Source: an uncultured Leptotrichiaceae bacterium
Lineage (GTDB): Bacteria; Fusobacteriota; Fusobacteriia; Fusobacteriales; Leptotrichiaceae
DNA length: 16,336 nt
Assembly: GCA_938037005.1 (NCBI GenBank)
Contig: CALHVR010000077.1
Span: 1 to 16,336 of the forward strand
Direction: 5' to 3'
Below, in pieces: positions 5,590-13,747 of this stretch; position 1 is the first letter of the stretch; every line of letters starts with the position of its first letter. Under the pieces are notes generated by a model. It saw nothing but the letters and a program-made list of their open reading frames with translations. It was not told where the DNA came from and searched no databases. Made by a program: the position numbers and the translations under genes.

Positions 5590-6219
5590 ATGGATAATGA
5601 AGTTTTAATAGAATCTATCTTAAAAAAAGTAATTGAAGAATTGAAAAAAATAGAAGAAGTTGAAATGACAAAGAGTAATAATGATGAAAAAATTATAAAT
5701 TTTTTAGGTGATGATACTTTATTAAAGGATGAATTGTCTAAAAAAGTGAAAATACAAGATAATTTAAATTTAAGAAATAAATGGTCAGATATTTCAGATG
5801 ATTCTAATAGTAAAAAAGTAATAATTTCGACATTATGTATAGATGGATTAATAAGTATAGCACAAGGAAAAAGAAATTTTGTAATTGACACATTATTGAA
5901 TAATGGTCAAGTATATGTGGTTGAAGAAGGAATAATTTATAAACAATATACAACACCAAAAATGTTGTTAAAAACTTACGATGAATATTTGGAAAAAATA
6001 AAAAGTTATGGTATTAAGATTATTAAAAGAGATGAAATCTTATCACTTTTTGAAAAAAAAGAAGGAATATCAATTCACGGTATTATAACTGAAAGTAAGT
6101 TAAGAAAACTTGATTTAAGAAATAAAAGAATAATTTTAAATAGTAATAATAAAATTACTTCATTAGCACAAGATTATATAAAACAAAATAATATAGAAGT
6201 ACAAAGCGAAAGAGGATAA
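5590..6219 (+). CDS. Uncharacterised Eut operon protein (TIGR02536-like) with N-terminal targeting-type helix
   Basis: A 209-residue protein between eutD and eutN. Position, size and sequence character fit the eut-specific uncharacterised family found in non-proteobacterial loci (TIGR02536, from memory). Residues 3-24 (NEVLIESILKKVIEELKKIE) make an amphipathic helix like the encapsulation peptides of its neighbours. The middle (about 76-150) is an alpha/beta segment (VIISTLCIDGLISIAQG; YDEYLEKIKSYGIKII). Residues 165-204 (IITESKLRKL, then KITSLAQDYIKQNNIEV) repeat the module found at the N-terminus of EutT. A 17-base identical stretch (4167-4183 and 6097-6113) encodes part of it in both genes. 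AGGGGA precedes the ATG. No enzymatic motif is recognised; a cargo-organising or accessory role is only inference. Confidence 0.7.
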   Translation: MDNEVLIESILKKVIEELKKIEEVEMTKSNNDEKIINFLGDDTLLKDELSKKVKIQDNLNLRNKWSDISDDSNSKKVIISTLCIDGLISIAQGKRNFVIDTLLNNGQVYVVEEGIIYKQYTTPKMLLKTYDEYLEKIKSYGIKIIKRDEILSLFEKKEGISIHGIITESKLRKLDLRNKRIILNSNNKITSLAQDYIKQNNIEVQSERG

Positions 6220-6223
6220 TAAA

Positions 6224-6490
6224 ATGCTAATAGGAAAAGTTGTTGATAATGTATGGGCAACGAGAAAAGATGAAAAATTAGTCGGTTTAAAGCTAATGGT
6301 TGTAGAATTAGAAGGAAATGGTGATAAAGGAAGAAGCATTGTTGCAGCAGATTATATTGGAGCAGGAATAGGTGACAGAGTAATTATTGTAACAGGAAGT
6401 TCAGCTAGACACATTTTTGATAGAGAAAGACCAGTAGATTCTACAATAGTTGGAATAATTGATAGTTTGGAATCTGAGGATAAGGAGTAA
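6224..6490 (+). CDS. eutN: EutN, BMC-P pentameric vertex protein
   Basis: An 88-residue EutN/CcmL-family protein that forms pentamers capping the vertices of the shell. It starts MLIGKVVDNVWATRKDEKL, the usual strand-and-turn opening, and has IVAADYIGAGIGDRVIIVTGSSAR, the conserved central part ending at the pentamer-forming GSSAR, then VDSTIVGIID. It is the only BMC-P gene seen, so it is probably needed to close the shell. It starts four bases after the preceding stop with GAGG about eight bases upstream. Confidence 0.95.
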   Translation: MLIGKVVDNVWATRKDEKLVGLKLMVVELEGNGDKGRSIVAADYIGAGIGDRVIIVTGSSARHIFDRERPVDSTIVGIIDSLESEDKE

Positions 6491-6494
6491 AAAA

Positions 6495-6785
6495 ATGAGT
6501 AAAAAATTGATAACAGTAAAAAATTATCAAGAATTTGTATGCGGTAATCAATTATTTATAACTAAAGATATGATTGTTACTCCAGGAGCAAAAGATGAAT
6601 TAAGAAAAAACGCAGTCGAAATAGTTTATGCAAGTTGTGAATGTGAAGTAAAAAAAGCTAAAGAGGATTCAAAAAATAATGCTTCAGTAGATGAAACAAT
6701 TGTACAAATATTAGTTAAAGATTTTAAAATTACTGACGAAGAAATAATAGCTGGAATAGTTAAGAGAGTGAGAAAGTTATTATAG
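6495..6785 (+). CDS. Small protein resembling the N-terminal domain of EutQ, with C-terminal amphipathic helix
   Basis: A 96-residue protein. Residues 4-45 (KLITVKNYQEF; MIVTPGAKDELRKNAVEIV) resemble the N-terminal region of enterobacterial EutQ (KLITANDI, IITPEAREV; recalled from memory) and of EutT. After a CECE cluster (48-51) and polar linker, residues 66-96 (DETIVQILVKDF, then ITDEEIIAGIVKRVRKLL) resemble the helical segment that leads into the EutQ cupin. The cupin itself is encoded 7 kb away as eutQ, so EutQ appears to be two genes here. The frame is open to an ATG at 6459 inside eutN, but AAGGAG at 6483-6488 points to ATG 6495. Function is unknown; the terminal helix could target it to the shell lumen. 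Confidence 0.7.
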   Translation: MSKKLITVKNYQEFVCGNQLFITKDMIVTPGAKDELRKNAVEIVYASCECEVKKAKEDSKNNASVDETIVQILVKDFKITDEEIIAGIVKRVRKLL

Positions 6786-6797
6786 GAGAGTGAAAAT

Positions 6798-7916
6798 ATG
6801 GGAATGTTTCAAATTAAGCCAGATATTTACTATGGTTCAAATTCTCTTGATATTTTGAGAACTTTAGATATAAAAAAAGTATTTTTAGTAACTGATGAAA
6901 ACATGGTTAAACTGAAAGTATCTGACAAAATAACAAATATATTAAAAGCAAGAGGTGTAGAATATAAAATATATTCAGATGTACATCCAGATCCAACAGA
7001 TAAAGAAATAGTTTCAGGAATGTTAGAATTAATACCTTATGATCCTGATTGTATTATAGCTTTAGGTGGGGGATCACCAATAGATGCTAGTAAAGGAATG
7101 TTGTACTTTACAAACAAAATAAAAAGAGCATTGGGTGTAAATTGTAAACCCAAATTTATAGCAGTTCCAACAACAAGTGGGACAGGATCTGAAGTAACTT
7201 CATATTCAGTAGTTACAAGTGAAGGAAAAAAAATACCTTTAAGTGATTCTGAAATGTTACCAGATATAGCAATATTAAATCCAGAATTTATAAAAACATT
7301 ACCGCCTTCAATTATAGCGGATACAGGAATGGATGTTTTAACTCATGCTATTGAAGCGTATGTATCTAAAAATAAAAATTTATTTACAGATACTTTAGCA
7401 ATAGGTGCTATAAAAACCGTATTTGAGGATTTAGTTAATAATTATAATGATCCAACATTGGAAAAAGAAAGAATTAATATGCAAATAGCTTCATGCATGG
7501 CAGGAGTAGCATTTAGTAATGCTGCTTTAGGGATTAATCATAGTGTAGCACATACGTTAGGAGCTAAATTCCATAAAGCACACGGGAAGTTAAATGCATT
7601 AATAATGCCAAAAATTATTAAATTTAATGCACAAAATAAAGAAGCAGCTAAATTGTATTCTGAAATTTCAAAAGCATTAGGATTTACACCAAAATCAGAT
7701 GATGAAGGTGTGGAATATTTAATAAAATCAATAGAACTTAGAAGTTCAAAAATGGGAATACCTACAAGATTGAGAGACTTAGGAATAAATGAAGGAGAAT
7801 TTAATTCAAGTATAGAAGCGATGTTAGATTCAATAGACAATGATATGTGTACAGCGGGAAATCCAAGAAGATTTAGTAGAGTAGAAATGAAAGAATTATT
7901 ATTAAGTTTATATTAA
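6798..7916 (+). CDS. eutG: EutG, iron-dependent (group III) alcohol dehydrogenase
   Basis: A 372-residue NADH-dependent alcohol dehydrogenase that reduces acetaldehyde to ethanol and returns NAD+ to EutE. The Rossmann-like half carries IIALGGGSPIDASKG (86-100) and VPTTSGTGSEVT (123-134). Metal ligands by family pattern are Asp179, His183 (DVLTHAIEAY), His248 and His262 (NHSVAHTLGAKFHKAHG). No targeting helix is evident at either end. AGGAGAG precedes the ATG. It is the last gene before the hairpin at 7943-8003. Confidence 0.9.
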   Translation: MGMFQIKPDIYYGSNSLDILRTLDIKKVFLVTDENMVKLKVSDKITNILKARGVEYKIYSDVHPDPTDKEIVSGMLELIPYDPDCIIALGGGSPIDASKGMLYFTNKIKRALGVNCKPKFIAVPTTSGTGSEVTSYSVVTSEGKKIPLSDSEMLPDIAILNPEFIKTLPPSIIADTGMDVLTHAIEAYVSKNKNLFTDTLAIGAIKTVFEDLVNNYNDPTLEKERINMQIASCMAGVAFSNAALGINHSVAHTLGAKFHKAHGKLNALIMPKIIKFNAQNKEAAKLYSEISKALGFTPKSDDEGVEYLIKSIELRSSKMGIPTRLRDLGINEGEFNSSIEAMLDSIDNDMCTAGNPRRFSRVEMKELLLSLY

Positions 7917-7942
7917 TTAATAAATACAAAAAGTAAAAAAAC

Positions 7943-8011
7943 AACCTACTTTGCATTTCTTAAAGTATATAATATTTATTATATAGAAGATACAAAGTAG
8001 GTTTTATATTT
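7943..8011 (+). terminator. Long hairpin with T-tract inside the eut cluster (terminator or attenuator)
   Basis: AACCTACTTTG (7943-7953) pairs with CAAAGTAGGTT (7993-8003). Inside, TCTT (7958-7961) pairs with AAGA (7987-7990), and TATATAATA (7966-7974) pairs with TATTATATA (7977-7985). TTTTATATTT follows. This would end the eutM-eutG transcript or act as an attenuator before eutA. No convincing promoter fits between it and the eutA start 37 bases on, so read-through is likely needed for eutABCLHQ. Confidence 0.75.
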
Positions 8012-8047
8012 CAAATATTGTTTATATAGCAAGAAGGAGAGGTGTTT

Positions 8048-9484
8048 ATGACAGAATCAATAATTAGTGTCGGGATAGACATAGGGACGTCAACAACTCA
8101 ACTGATATTTAGTAAAATTTATATTGAAAATAGAGGATCTGCATTTAGCGTTCCACAAATAAAAATTGTAGGGAAAGAAGTTATATATCGTAGTGAAATA
8201 TATGTAACTCCTTTAGAAACTGAAACAAAGATAGATGCTAAGAAAGTAAAACAACTAATTGAAAATGAATACGTAAAAGCAAAGATAAAATATGATGATG
8301 TTTCAACAGGAGCTGTAATTATAACTGGGGACACTGCCAGAAAAGAAAATGCCAAAGAGGTATTAGAATCTCTAAGTGGGATGGCTGGAGATTTTGTAGT
8401 AGCTACTGCAGGACCTGATTTAGAAAGTATCATAGCTGGGAAAGGATCGGGAGCTTATACATATTCAGAAGATAATAATACAAGTATTGTAAATTTTGAT
8501 ATTGGTGGAGGAACTACAAATATTGTCATATTTAATAGAGGAGAAGTAGAAGACACTACCTGCTTGGATATAGGTGGAAGACTTATAAAATTTGATGAAT
8601 ATGGAAAAATTTATTATATCTTCAAAAAAATGTTTGATATAGCAGAAGATGTAGGTGTAAAATTACAACTTGGAGAAAGATTAACGGAGAATGATGCAAG
8701 AAAAATTTGTAAAAGAATGGGACAGTTAATTTTTGAGAGTGTAGATATAATACCTAGAACAGAACTGTATAAAAAAATTGTTACAGATCAAGATTTTAGA
8801 AAAGATAGAATAAAAATAGTAAGTTATTCATTTACAGGAGGAGTAGCTGACTATGTTTACGGGAAAACAAATCAAAATTTATTTGCATATGATGATATAG
8901 GAATAATTTTAGGAGAAGAGATTTTAAAATTAATAAAAGAATATGATATAAATATGATTAAGTTGAATGAAACTATAGGAGCAACAGTTGTTGGAGCTGG
9001 AAGTCATACAACTGAAATAAGTGGAAGTACAATAACATATTCTGAAAATATATTCCCAATAAAAAATATTCCAGTTTTAAAATTAAGCGAAAATGATGAA
9101 TCGAAATCATTTAATGAAATTGAAAAAATATTGGAAAGTAAATTAGATTGGTTTAATTCTGAAAATGTAAGTGATAAACAAAATGTAGCACTAGCTTTAA
9201 AGGGGAAACATAATATGGATTATTCAGATATTGTCAAATTATCAAAAATAATTTGCAATGTTGCAGTAAAAAAACTTAATAGAGATAATCCAATAATAGT
9301 AATTGTTGAAAATGATATGGCTAAGGTTTTAGGACAATGTATGAAATTAGAACTCCAAGGGCAAGATTTAATTTGTATTGATAAAGTAAAAGTTAGAGAT
9401 GGAGATTATATAGATATAGGGGCTCCGCTTGGAATGGGGAATGTTTTACCTGTAGTTGTAAAAACATTAGTATTCAGTTACTAA
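8048..9484 (+). CDS. eutA: EutA, ethanolamine ammonia-lyase reactivating factor
   Basis: A 478-residue protein of the actin/Hsp70 (ASKHA) fold that, with ATP, exchanges damaged cobalamin on EutBC for intact adenosylcobalamin. Phosphate-1 motif: VGIDIGTSTTQ (residues 8-18). Phosphate-2 motif: FDIGGGTTNIV (150-160). A late VVGAGSHTTEISGSTI is the adenosine-side motif typical of EutA. A GTG at 8042 is also in frame, but AAGGAG at 8034-8039 is eight bases before ATG 8048 and the phosphate-1 strand then begins at the usual distance. First gene after the internal hairpin; eutB follows 98 bases later. Confidence 0.93.
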   Translation: MTESIISVGIDIGTSTTQLIFSKIYIENRGSAFSVPQIKIVGKEVIYRSEIYVTPLETETKIDAKKVKQLIENEYVKAKIKYDDVSTGAVIITGDTARKENAKEVLESLSGMAGDFVVATAGPDLESIIAGKGSGAYTYSEDNNTSIVNFDIGGGTTNIVIFNRGEVEDTTCLDIGGRLIKFDEYGKIYYIFKKMFDIAEDVGVKLQLGERLTENDARKICKRMGQLIFESVDIIPRTELYKKIVTDQDFRKDRIKIVSYSFTGGVADYVYGKTNQNLFAYDDIGIILGEEILKLIKEYDINMIKLNETIGATVVGAGSHTTEISGSTITYSENIFPIKNIPVLKLSENDESKSFNEIEKILESKLDWFNSENVSDKQNVALALKGKHNMDYSDIVKLSKIICNVAVKKLNRDNPIIVIVENDMAKVLGQCMKLELQGQDLICIDKVKVRDGDYIDIGAPLGMGNVLPVVVKTLVFSY

Positions 9485-9542
9485 ATAAAATTGAAAGTAA
9501 AAATAGTTATACATAAAAATAAAATATAAAATTGTAACAAAA

Positions 9543-9563
9543 AAAGATTAGTGATAAATCTTT
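9543..9563 (+). other. Weak hairpin just upstream of the eutB ribosome binding site
   Basis: AAAGATT (9543-9549) pairs with AATCTTT (9557-9563) around loop AGTGATA. It is AT-rich and no T-tract follows, so it is not a terminator. It ends three bases before GAGAGGTG and could affect eutB translation or mRNA processing. The rest of the eutA-eutB gap is featureless AT-rich DNA. Confidence 0.25.
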
Positions 9564-9582
9564 AAGAGAGGTGACATATAAT

Positions 9583-10947
9583 ATGATATTAAAAACAAAA
9601 TTATTTGGTCGTGTTTACGAATTTAAATCTTTAAAAGAAGTACTTGCAAAAGCTAATGAATTTAGATCAGGAGATGAATTAGCGGGAGTTAGTGCATTAA
9701 CAGCAGAAGAAAGAGTTGCAGCAAAAGCGGTATTAGCAGAAGTAAAATTATCAGATTTAAGAAATAATCCAGTTGTTCCTTATGAAGAAGATGAAGTTAC
9801 TAGAATTATTCAAGATGATGTAAACGAAAAAATTTATGAAGAAATAAAAAACTGGACAGTTAGTGAATTAAGAGAATGGATATTAGATTTAAAAACTGAC
9901 GGTGCAATGATTCATAGAATAAGTAAAGGATTAACAAGTGAAATGGTAGCGGCAGTTGCTAAATTAATGGGGAATATGGATTTAGTAGCAGCAGCAAGCA
10001 AAATAAGAATTAAAAAATTCTGTAATACAGAAATAGGTGGAGATAATATTTTAGCAGTAAGACTACAACCTAACCATACAACAGATGATCCAGATGGAAT
10101 TATGCTTTCAACTTATGAAGGATTGGCGTATGGAATGGGAGATGCATTAATTGGATTAAATCCAGTTGATGATAGTGTTGATAGCGTTAAAAGAGTATTG
10201 GAAAGATTCCACGAAATTAAAACAAAATGGGAAATTCCTACACAAATTTGCGTGTTAGCACATGTTACAACACAAATGGAAGCTGTAAGAAAAGGAGCAC
10301 CAACTGATTTAATTTTCCAAAGTATAGCTGGAACACAAAAAGGGAATGAAGCATTTGGAATTGATGGTGCAATGATTGAAGAAGCAAGACAATTAGCTTT
10401 AAAACATGGAACTGCAACAGGACCAAATGTAATGTACTTTGAAACAGGGCAAGGATCTGAATTATCATCAGAAGCTCACCATGGAGCAGACCAAGTAACA
10501 TTAGAAGCAAGATGTTACGGATTTGCTAAAAGATTTGATCCATTCATAGTAAATACAGTAGTTGGATTTATTGGACCAGAATATTTATATAATAGTAAAC
10601 AAGTAATTAGAGCAGGGTTAGAAGACCACTTTATGGGTAAATTAACAGGAATTTCAATGGGAGTAGATGCATGTTACACTAACCACATGAAAGCAGATCA
10701 AAATGATATTGAAAACTTAGAAATGTTATTGACTGTAGCAGGAGTAAATTACTTTATGGGTATTCCAGCTGGAGACGATATAATGTTGAACTATCAAACT
10801 TCTCCATATCACGATAATGCAACATTGAGAAATGTATGTAATAAAAGACCTATTAAACCGTTTGAAGAATGGTTAGAAAAAATGGGAATTATGAAAGATG
10901 GAAGACTTACAGAAAGAGCAGGAGATGCTTCAATTTTCTTAAAATAG
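9583..10947 (+). CDS. eutB: EutB, ethanolamine ammonia-lyase large subunit
   Basis: A 454-residue catalytic subunit that deaminates ethanolamine to acetaldehyde and ammonia with adenosylcobalamin. Active-site residues known from enterobacterial EutB fall at the same numbers: Arg160 and Gln162 (RLQPN), Asn193 (GLNPVDD), Glu287 (YFETGQGS), Phe329 (VVGFIGPEYLY) and Asp362 (MGVDACYTNH). That agreement also supports ATG 9583; the in-frame GTG at 9571 lies within the ribosome binding site GAGAGGTG. Ends RAGDASIFLK, as the family does. eutC follows 15 bases later. Confidence 0.97.
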   Translation: MILKTKLFGRVYEFKSLKEVLAKANEFRSGDELAGVSALTAEERVAAKAVLAEVKLSDLRNNPVVPYEEDEVTRIIQDDVNEKIYEEIKNWTVSELREWILDLKTDGAMIHRISKGLTSEMVAAVAKLMGNMDLVAAASKIRIKKFCNTEIGGDNILAVRLQPNHTTDDPDGIMLSTYEGLAYGMGDALIGLNPVDDSVDSVKRVLERFHEIKTKWEIPTQICVLAHVTTQMEAVRKGAPTDLIFQSIAGTQKGNEAFGIDGAMIEEARQLALKHGTATGPNVMYFETGQGSELSSEAHHGADQVTLEARCYGFAKRFDPFIVNTVVGFIGPEYLYNSKQVIRAGLEDHFMGKLTGISMGVDACYTNHMKADQNDIENLEMLLTVAGVNYFMGIPAGDDIMLNYQTSPYHDNATLRNVCNKRPIKPFEEWLEKMGIMKDGRLTERAGDASIFLK

Positions 10948-10962
10948 TAGGAGGAAGATGAG

Positions 10963-11850
10963 ATGTTAACAGAAAAAGATTTAAAAGATGTAATCGCAAA
11001 AGTATTAGGTGAAATGGGAAATGAAAATTCAAATAGTTCAGAAATAATTTCTAAAGTTGTAGAAGAAGTTTCTTCAGGAGTTGAAGAAGGAGAATTAAAA
11101 GATATTGGAGCTATAAATATTAAAGATCAAATGTTAGTTAATAATCCAGAAAATGTTGAAGAATATATGAAATTAAAACAAAGAACTTCAGCAAGATTAG
11201 GAATAGGAAGAGCAGGGACAAGATTTAAAACAGATGTATTGTTAAGATTTAGAGCTGACCATGCTGCTGCACAAGATGCAGTATTTAATGATGTTCCAGA
11301 ATCATTGCTAGAAGAAGTTGGATTGTTTGAAGTTTTATCAGAATGTGAAAGTAGAGATCAATATGTAACAAGACCAGATTTAGGTAGAAAAATTGGAGCT
11401 GAAGGAATTAAAGTGATAAATGAAAAATGCAAAAAAAATCCAACAGTTCAAATAGTAGTAGCTGATGGACTAAGTTCAACAGCTATTGAAGCAAATATTA
11501 AAAATATTTTACCGGCAATTGAAAATGGATTAAAAGGATATGGAATAGAATATGGAACAACTTTCTTTGTAAAATATGGAAGAGTTGGTTCAGGAGATCA
11601 TGTTGGAGAATTAGTAAATGCTGATGTTGTTTGTATTTTAATAGGTGAAAGACCAGGATTGACAACAGCAGAAAGTATGAGTGCTTACATTACTTATAAA
11701 GCAAGAGTAGGAATTGCAGAAGCTAAAAGAACGGTAGTTTCAAATATTCATAGAGATGGAACACCAGCAGCTGAAGCAGGAGCACATATTGCAACTTTAA
11801 TTAAAAAAATATTAGATGCGAAAGCTTCAGGACAAGATTTAAAATTATAA
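10963..11850 (+). CDS. eutC: EutC, ethanolamine ammonia-lyase small subunit, with N-terminal targeting helix
   Basis: A 295-residue subunit that completes the cobalamin-binding site of EutBC. Residues 1-20 (LTEKDLKDVIAKVLGEM) form an encapsulation helix followed by a Ser/Glu-rich linker to about residue 60; the N-terminus of EutC is known to target the lyase to the shell lumen. The catalytic-core signature runs TSARLGIGRAGTR, then LRFRADHAAAQDAVFNDVP, VVADGLSSTAIEAN and LIGERPGLTTAESMSAYITY. AGGAGGAAGATGAG precedes the ATG. Same length as the enterobacterial protein. Confidence 0.97.
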   Translation: MLTEKDLKDVIAKVLGEMGNENSNSSEIISKVVEEVSSGVEEGELKDIGAINIKDQMLVNNPENVEEYMKLKQRTSARLGIGRAGTRFKTDVLLRFRADHAAAQDAVFNDVPESLLEEVGLFEVLSECESRDQYVTRPDLGRKIGAEGIKVINEKCKKNPTVQIVVADGLSSTAIEANIKNILPAIENGLKGYGIEYGTTFFVKYGRVGSGDHVGELVNADVVCILIGERPGLTTAESMSAYITYKARVGIAEAKRTVVSNIHRDGTPAAEAGAHIATLIKKILDAKASGQDLKL

Positions 11851-11881
11851 TTAATAATATATTTTCATAGGAGGAAAAAAG

Positions 11882-12532
11882 ATGAAAGGTGATAAATTAA
11901 AAGTAAATGTTTTAGCAACAAGAATTATTCCTAATGTTGATGCAGGAATGGTAAAAGAATTAAATTTGCCAGAAGATCATAGAAGTGTGGCAATTTTAAC
12001 AGCTGATTGTGATGATGTTACTTATACTGCATTAGATGAAGCAACAAAAAAAGCAGCAGTAAAAGTTGTTTATGCGAAATCATTTTATGGAGGAGCAGCT
12101 AATGCAAATACAAAATTAGCAGGAGAAGTAATAGGTATCTTGTCAGGACCAAATCCGGCTGAAGTTAGAAGTGGATTAGATGCAGCAGTTGATTTTATAG
12201 AAAATGGAGCTACATTTATAAGTGCAAATGATGATGATAGTATTGCGTATTATGCACATTGTATTTCAAGAACAGGAAGTTATTTATCAGAAACAGCGGG
12301 AATTGCAGAAGGTGAAGCATTAGCATATTTAATTGCACCTCCTTTAGAAGCAATGTATGCTTTAGATATAGCATTGAAAGCAGCTAATGTAAACTTAGTA
12401 GCATTCTTTGGACCACCTTCAGAAACAAACTTTGGTGGAGGACTTTTAACTGGAAGTCAATCAGCATGTCAATCAGCATGTGAAGCATTTGCAGCAGCTG
12501 TTAAATCAGTGGCAGATAAACCGATAGATTAA
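11882..12532 (+). CDS. eutL: EutL, BMC-T trimeric shell protein
   Basis: A 216-residue tandem-BMC shell protein forming pseudohexameric trimers with a gated central pore. Landmarks: NVLATRIIPNVD, ILTADCDDVTYTALDEATK, VVYAKSFYGGAANANTKLAGE and IGILSGPNPAEVRSGLDA in the first half; YYAHCISRTGSYLS, APPLEAMYALDIALKAANV and FGPPSETNFGGGLLTGSQSAC in the second. A good AGGAGG lies upstream. In the usual eutABCL order. EutL pores have been proposed to pass large molecules such as cobalamin, which would fit the reactivation role of EutA; that is literature, not seen here. Confidence 0.96.
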   Translation: MKGDKLKVNVLATRIIPNVDAGMVKELNLPEDHRSVAILTADCDDVTYTALDEATKKAAVKVVYAKSFYGGAANANTKLAGEVIGILSGPNPAEVRSGLDAAVDFIENGATFISANDDDSIAYYAHCISRTGSYLSETAGIAEGEALAYLIAPPLEAMYALDIALKAANVNLVAFFGPPSETNFGGGLLTGSQSACQSACEAFAAAVKSVADKPID

Positions 12533-12548
12533 TTTAGGAGATAACAGA

Positions 12549-13643
12549 ATGGGAATAGATAAAATAATTATAATAATAATGACTATATTTATGGTAGTTG
12601 GTGGAGTAGATAAAATTATAGGAAATAAATTTGGATATGGAGAAAAATTTGAAGAAGGAATTATGGCAATGGGTGCTTTAGCCGTTGCGATGGTAGGAAT
12701 AATTTCATTAGCCCCAGTTTTAGGAAATATTTTAACTCCAATAGTAGCGCCTATTTATTCAGCTTTAGGAGCAGATCCAGCGATGTTTGCAACAACATTA
12801 TTAGCAAATGATATGGGAGGAGCACCATTAGCATTGTCAATGGCAAAAGATGCACAAGCTGGGTTGTTTGCAGCGTTTATATTAGGAGCTATGATGGGAC
12901 CAACAATAGTATTTACAATTCCTGTAGCCTTAGGAATAATTGAAGAAAAAGATAAACCATTTTTAGCAAAAGGAATTTTATCTGGAATAGTTACAATACC
13001 AATAGGATGTTTTGTTGGAGGATTAGTAGCAGGATTCCCAGTAGGATTAATTTTAGCAAACTTAGTACCAATAATAATAGTTGCAGCTTTAATTGTTTTA
13101 GGATTAATATTTATACCAGAAAAAATGACAAAAGGATTTGCAGTATTTGGTCAAGCAGTAGTAATAATTATAACAATCGGATTAATTGCTGCAATAGTTG
13201 AAGCATTAACAGGATTTGTTGTAATACCTGGAATGACACCGATTACAGATGGATTAGTAACAGTAGGAGCAATTGCAATTGTATTAGCAGGAGCATATCC
13301 GTTAGTTCATTTCATTACACAAGTATTTGGTAAACCATTAGAAGTATTAGGAAAAAGTTTAGGAATGAATGAAGCTGGAGCAGCTGGATTAGTTGCGACA
13401 TTAGCAAATAACATTCCAATGTTCGGAATCTTAAAAGATATGGATGAAAATGGTAAAGTTATGAATATTGCGTTTGTAGTAAGTGCCGCTTTCGTGTTTG
13501 GAGATCACTTAGGATTCACTGCTGGATTTGATGGTGGAAAATACACTCAAATGATTTTCCCTATGATAGTAGGAAAATTAGTAGCCGGTGTAACAGCTAT
13601 TTTTGTAGCAAAAATATTATTCTGCAAAAAAACATCTAAGTAA
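12549..13643 (+). CDS. eutH: EutH, ethanolamine transporter
   Basis: A 364-residue polytopic membrane protein with about ten hydrophobic segments, starting IIIIIMTIFMVVGGVDKIIG and including GALAVAMVGIISLAPVL, AGLFAAFILGAMMGPTIVF, a long stretch around FVGGLVAGFPVGLILANL, and GKLVAGVTAIFVAKILF at the end. EutH family landmarks are VVGGVDKIIGN near the N-terminus, LANDMGGAPLALSMAKD and LANNIPMFGILKDMDENGK. It imports ethanolamine, mattering most at low external concentration or low pH where the uncharged base is scarce. Shorter than the ~400-residue enterobacterial protein, mainly at the ends. AGGAG precedes the ATG. Confidence 0.95.
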   Translation: MGIDKIIIIIMTIFMVVGGVDKIIGNKFGYGEKFEEGIMAMGALAVAMVGIISLAPVLGNILTPIVAPIYSALGADPAMFATTLLANDMGGAPLALSMAKDAQAGLFAAFILGAMMGPTIVFTIPVALGIIEEKDKPFLAKGILSGIVTIPIGCFVGGLVAGFPVGLILANLVPIIIVAALIVLGLIFIPEKMTKGFAVFGQAVVIIITIGLIAAIVEALTGFVVIPGMTPITDGLVTVGAIAIVLAGAYPLVHFITQVFGKPLEVLGKSLGMNEAGAAGLVATLANNIPMFGILKDMDENGKVMNIAFVVSAAFVFGDHLGFTAGFDGGKYTQMIFPMIVGKLVAGVTAIFVAKILFCKKTSK

Positions 13644-13747
13644 TATTAATATAAAAATAAATTTAGTTTAAAATAAAAAGACTAATTATTTTGTTAATTA
13701 AAAAAGAGAAGAATAATAGAAGTTCATATTATTAGGAGGAAAATGAA

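Noticed and set aside
7538..7840. 100-codon leftward frame within eutG
   Set aside because: It lies opposite the metal-binding domain of eutG, which has all family ligands; no start signals or recognisable domain.
8027..8040. AGCAAGAAGG upstream of eutA, similar to the AGCAANGRRGC motif of EutV (ANTAR) target hairpins
   Set aside because: It matches only in part, forms no hairpin pair, and overlaps the eutA ribosome binding site, which explains the purine-rich sequence.
13007..13201. 64-codon forward open frame inside eutH
   Set aside because: It is out of frame with eutH, has an Asn/Ser/Ile-rich composition expected from shifted AT-rich membrane-protein codons, and has no ribosome binding site.
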